A program made the position numbers and the translations under genes. The notes under the pieces are model-generated. The model had not been told where the DNA came from, did no database searches, and worked only from the letters and a program-made list of their open reading frames with translations. From contig USSR01000212.1 in NCBI GenBank assembly GCA_900557355.1, forward strand, positions 1 to 9,783: a stretch of 9,783 nucleotides of DNA, given 5' to 3'. How positions within the stretch are numbered: the stretch's first letter is position 1; each line of letters opens with the position of its first letter. This DNA is from an uncultured Bacteroides sp. (GTDB lineage Bacteria; Bacteroidota; Bacteroidia; Bacteroidales; Bacteroidaceae). Shown here one piece after another: positions 7,435 to 9,783 of this stretch.

Positions 7435-8679
7435 ATTCAACTTCAGTTTATTCTTATTTTTATACTGGCTCATGTCGCTCACCACCACCTGGTCACCCGG
7501 CTGCAAGCCACTGATAACTTCAACAAACTCAAAGTTGCTATCACCCAGTTGCACTTTACGTTTCACGATTTCTTTATCAGAGTCACACACAAAGAGATCA
7601 TACTCGCCACGTCCTACATAATAAGAAGCATTGGTGATACGCATCACATCTTCTTTCACGGCATTCATCACATATACATCCGTCTTCAATCCCGAACGCA
7701 AACGACGGTTATTATCCTCATTCAGTTGTACAGTGAAAGAAATCACTCCGTTTTTTGACAACGGCGTCACACTGCTGACCGTACCTTCCAGTTTCTCACT
7801 GCCAATCTTCACAATCGCTTTGCCACCGGCGGCCACACGGTCACCATACGTATCTGCTATTTCACCTTCCACCTTGAAATGGCTAAGATCAGAAATCACG
7901 GCAAGCTGGCTTCCCTGAGAAACCTGTGCACCGATCTGGTTATTAATATAGGTAAGGATAGCTTTGCGCGGAGAACGAACCTGTGCATCATCCAGCGTTC
8001 GCTTCATCTCGGCAAGACCTTTGCGGAAGATGCTGAAATCCAACTCCTGAACTTTATATTCGGCAGCAAGCACTTCTTTCTCATTATCATATTGTTGTTT
8101 CAGTTGTTCGTATTCCAACTGGGCTACGTTATAGCTAAGTTCTGCTTGGCGCACTTTATCCGTAGTTCCCGAACCCAGGCTATCAAGATATTGCTCATTA
8201 CGCAACTCCACTTTCTTGCGATTCAACTGCATGGCGGAAACCTTAATCTTCATAGACAGGTCGTTCAGTTTGGTCTGGTTGTTCACGCGCAACTGATCCA
8301 ATTTGTAGCTGCGCATCTGCTCTTCGTCTAACAATTTTTTATAGTCTGTCTCTACACTTTGCAAGTCAAGTTTCAAGATCGGCGTACCTACATCCACACT
8401 ATCGCCACCTTTCTTATATATCTCGACGATACGGGTATTGATAGGAGAGTTGATAATCTCCTCGAAAGCCGGTACCACTTTTCCGGATGCACTTACACTG
8501 ACTTCAATCGTGCCTTTATCTACTGTGGAAAGTACCAGGTCTTTTGCTTTCACTCCCGTACGCATCAATGAAATGAGTACGCTGATAACGACTATACTTG
8601 CCACGCCGATGCCTCCGTAACGGATAATTTTCTTGTTGCGTTCTTTGTTACGCACTGCTTTTGGTATTTCTCTGTCCAT
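7432..8679 (-). CDS. HlyD/MacA-type periplasmic adaptor (membrane fusion protein)
   Basis: 415 residues. A positively charged cytoplasmic N-terminus (to about residue 20) is followed by one membrane anchor (about 21-39). The first half of a biotinyl-lipoyl-like domain comes next (about 55-105, with SGKVVPAFEEIINSP and the GGDSVDVGTPILKLD stretch). A long alpha-helical hairpin rich in Lys, Glu, Gln and Leu spans about 108-230. The second lipoyl half contains VRSPRKAILTYI and GAQVSQGSQLAVISDL (about 233-268). A beta-barrel and membrane-proximal part follow, with LRSGLKTDVYV and the closing GLQPGDQVVVSD. This order is standard for adaptors that link an inner-membrane MacB-like permease to a TolC-like channel. 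As first gene of the operon it probably serves all three permease pairs. No Shine-Dalgarno sequence precedes the ATG. Its stop codon lies inside the inverted heptamer repeat. The substrate is unknown. Confidence 0.94.
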   Translation of the reverse strand: MDREIPKAVRNKERNKKIIRYGGIGVASIVVISVLISLMRTGVKAKDLVLSTVDKGTIEVSVSASGKVVPAFEEIINSPINTRIVEIYKKGGDSVDVGTPILKLDLQSVETDYKKLLDEEQMRSYKLDQLRVNNQTKLNDLSMKIKVSAMQLNRKKVELRNEQYLDSLGSGTTDKVRQAELSYNVAQLEYEQLKQQYDNEKEVLAAEYKVQELDFSIFRKGLAEMKRTLDDAQVRSPRKAILTYINNQIGAQVSQGSQLAVISDLSHFKVEGEIADTYGDRVAAGGKAIVKIGSEKLEGTVSSVTPLSKNGVISFTVQLNEDNNRRLRSGLKTDVYVMNAVKEDVMRITNASYYVGRGEYDLFVCDSDKEIVKRKVQLGDSNFEFVEVISGLQPGDQVVVSDMSQYKNKNKLKLN

Positions 8680-8770
8680 GTTGAATATTGAGTTATTTAT
8701 TATTTTATAAGTTTTCAGCCTTCGCCCGCTTTCAAAAACGAACAGGCATATTATTCACATTATTTATATA

Positions 8771-8787
8771 TACTAAATGCGTGCCAA
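8771..8787 (-). promoter_or_regulatory. Candidate sigma-54-type promoter for the adaptor-permease operon
   Basis: Read on the minus strand this is TTGGCACGCATTTAGTA. The -24 block TTGGCACG fits the sigma-54 consensus fully. The -12 block reads TTTAGTA with GT where GC is usual, at the right 10-nt distance from the GG. Transcription would start near 8760, leaving an 80-nt leader. A housekeeping Bacteroides promoter (TTTG at 8788-8785, then TAAATAAT near 8766) overlaps it but its -7 box is poor against TA..TTTG. The imperfect -12 GC keeps this at moderate confidence. Confidence 0.45.
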
Positions 8788-8829
8788 AAACGTAAATAGC
8801 TGAAAACAAGAAGATAGAGAAAAAAGAAG

Positions 8830-8851
8830 GGTGTCCGATATCGAACACCCT
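8830..8851 (-). terminator. Intrinsic terminator candidate (possible operator palindrome)
   Basis: On the minus strand the arms GGGTGTTCG and CGGACACCC flank an ATAT loop and are followed by TTCTTTTTTCTC. The only non-Watson-Crick position is U-G in minus-strand RNA but C-A in plus-strand RNA, which favours a hairpin in leftward transcripts. It would insulate the operon from transcription coming from the glucosaminidase side. The same dyad, centred about 80 bp upstream of the predicted start site, could also be a regulator site. Confidence 0.65.
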
Positions 8852-8896
8852 GTACATTTTCGGATAAATCAATAAGCCTTTGAATGGCAACGAAGC

Positions 8897-9072
8897 AAGC
8901 TAATTTCAAAGATACTAAAAGCTAATTTCGAAGATACTAGAAACTAATATCGGAGTGCCTACAAACTAATATCACGGATACTAAAAACTATTCTTACCAC
9001 AAATATTTTTCTTTCTTACAACAGATATAAAAGTATCATACAATAATTATATAAGTTTCTTACAACAGATAT
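8897..9072. repeat. Degenerate tandem array with 22-bp period, eight units
   Basis: Units start at 8897, 8919, 8941, 8963, 8985, 9007, 9029 and 9051. The first four are closely related: AAGCTAATTTC or AAACTAATATC, then a half resembling AAGATACTA (units 1 and 2 differ at two bases). Units 5-8 keep the spacing but drift to a pattern ending in TTCTTACAACAGATAT; units 6 and 8 share a 17-bp exact copy exactly 44 bp apart (9012-9028 and 9056-9072). No insertions or deletions break the phase. There is no open reading frame and no unique spacer, so it is neither a CRISPR array nor a coding repeat. The function is unknown. Confidence 0.8.
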
Positions 9073-9104
9073 TGTAAGAATAATAATTAGGAAATTAATT
9101 ATTA
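9057..9104. other. Two abutting 24-bp hairpins (9-6-9)
   Basis: The first dyad has arms TTCTTACAA (9057-9065) and TTGTAAGAA (9072-9080) around CAGATA. The second starts at the next base: TAATAATTA (9081-9089) and TAATTATTA (9096-9104) around GGAAAT. Both arm pairs are perfect. A further copy of TAATAATTA at 9125-9133 can pair with 9096-9104 instead, giving two mutually exclusive folds. The second dyad is made only of A and T, so chance is a real alternative. Confidence 0.5.
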
Positions 9105-9135
9105 GTTGGATGCGGTACGGAGATTAATAATTAGT

Positions 9136-9173
9136 GGAATAGAATCTAATCCGTAGCAAGTAGATTCTATTCC
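9136..9173 (-). terminator. 13-bp hairpin after the glucosaminidase stop
   Basis: Perfect 13-bp arms GGAATAGAATCTA (9136-9148) and TAGATTCTATTCC (9161-9173) enclose a 12-nt loop. The hairpin starts 26 nt after the glucosaminidase stop codon, the usual place for a terminator or a 3'-end stabilising hairpin. The minus-strand tail (ACTAATTATTAATC) lacks a T run. The plus-strand tail (CCCTTTTA) has a short one. Its role as terminator is therefore likely but not certain. Confidence 0.6.
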
Positions 9174-9199
9174 CCTTTTATGCCAATCAGAAATGCCTG

Positions 9200-9783
9200 T
9201 TATCTCAGCCTCAACCTATCTCCCACTTCAGGAATATATTCATCATCTTTCCGGTTCATCTTATACAGGTTCTTCAACCGTATACCGTACTTTTGCGAGA
9301 TGGTATGCATGGAGTCGCCATCTTTCACGATGTAAACAGTATGCCGCTTAGAAGCTTTCTTTTTCTTACCTTTCAGATAGATGATATCACCCGCCTCCAA
9401 CGTATAATCCTTATGCAGGTCATTGTACTTCACAAGCTTCTTCCAACTGATATCGAACTCCTTGCCCAATAAGCGGAAAGTATCGCCGTCACGAGCTACG
9501 ACATAGGCTATATCATTAGCTATATATACCTGATGCGGATTAGCCAGCCAGGGTTTCTTCTTCAGTTCTTTCTCCCAATTACGGTTTTCACGATTACTCA
9601 TACCGCGACTGTCATACTTATAAAGTTCATAATCCTCTATAATCGTTATCAGACGGTTCGCATAAGAGGGATCAGTAGCATATCCGGCTTTCTTCAAACC
9701 ACGTGCCCAACCTTTATAGTCCGTAACCTTCAAATCGAACAGGAATGCATAACGTGCACCCCGTTTCAGAAAAGCAGAATGAT
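9200..9783 (-). CDS. Peptidoglycan N-acetylglucosaminidase with two LysM repeats, 5' end outside window
   Basis: 193 residues are visible; the frame is open to the right edge, so the N-terminus and the catalytic glutamate region are not seen. A TTG at 9733 is not the start, because the conserved SAFLKRGARYAFLFDL lies in frame upstream of and across it. The fragment begins in the last third of a GH73-type (FlgJ-like) glucosaminidase domain, shown by TDYKGWARGLKKAGYATDP (about 20-38). After a basic linker come two LysM repeats, about 91-137 (VVARDGDTFRLLGKEF) and 147-193 (YIVKDGDSMHTISQKYG), which bind N-acetylglucosamine-containing glycans and close the protein. Its role would be cutting cell-wall glycan strands, probably in the periplasm. 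It is separated from the adaptor operon by 520 bp with terminator-like hairpins, so it is likely an independent unit. A signal peptide cannot be judged. Confidence 0.92.
   Translation of the reverse strand, partial: HSAFLKRGARYAFLFDLKVTDYKGWARGLKKAGYATDPSYANRLITIIEDYELYKYDSRGMSNRENRNWEKELKKKPWLANPHQVYIANDIAYVVARDGDTFRLLGKEFDISWKKLVKYNDLHKDYTLEAGDIIYLKGKKKKASKRHTVYIVKDGDSMHTISQKYGIRLKNLYKMNRKDDEYIPEVGDRLRLR

Noticed and set aside
7879..8331. Plus-strand open frame of 150 codons inside the adaptor gene
   Set aside because: It is antisense to the coiled-coil part of a clear HlyD-type protein and looks like a by-product of its composition.
8897..8918. Bacteroides promoter box TATCTTTG on the minus strand inside the first 22-bp unit
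   Set aside because: It matches TA..TTTG exactly, but no TTTG lies 19-21 nt upstream and the terminator-like hairpin follows within about 60 nt with no gene between.
8897..9072. CRISPR array
   Set aside because: Units follow one another every 22 bp without unique spacers, drift steadily in sequence, and no cas gene is present.
9200..9733. Separate small LysM protein starting at TTG 9733
   Set aside because: The frame is open upstream to the window edge and encodes conserved glucosaminidase-domain sequence, so this is an internal codon of a longer gene.

Overview
All genes in this window lie on the minus strand. The window looks like Bacteroides or a close gut relative. The grounds are moderate G+C genes separated by very A+T-rich spacers, almost no Shine-Dalgarno sequences, the Bacteroidales style of paired FtsX-like permeases behind a MacA-type adaptor, and a LysM-tailed glucosaminidase. 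I cannot name a species.

Reading right to left, in the direction of transcription, the window starts with the 3' part of a peptidoglycan N-acetylglucosaminidase gene carrying two LysM repeats (9783-9200). A 520-bp non-coding stretch follows (9199-8680). It holds a 13-bp hairpin just after the stop codon, two abutting 9-6-9 hairpins, a degenerate tandem array with a 22-bp period (8897-9072), a strong intrinsic-terminator-like palindrome (8830-8851), and a sigma-54-like promoter candidate (8771-8787). An operon then begins with a HlyD/MacA-type periplasmic adaptor (8679-7432). After an 87-bp gap with an inverted heptamer repeat come six FtsX/MacB-type permease genes almost end to end, the last cut by the left edge of the window.

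The six permeases alternate between two subtypes, A and B, giving the order A1-B1-A2-B2-A3-B3. Gaps within a pair are 3-6 nt and gaps between pairs are 15 and 24 nt, as expected if an A-B cassette was duplicated twice. Each pair probably forms a heterodimeric mechanotransmission-type ABC permease that works with the shared adaptor and an outer-membrane TolC-like channel to export an unknown substrate. No ATP-binding subunit or TolC is visible; they would have to be encoded beyond the left edge or elsewhere.

The points most worth following up are the tripled permease cassette with diverged periplasmic domains, the possible sigma-54 promoter, and the 22-bp periodic array upstream of it.
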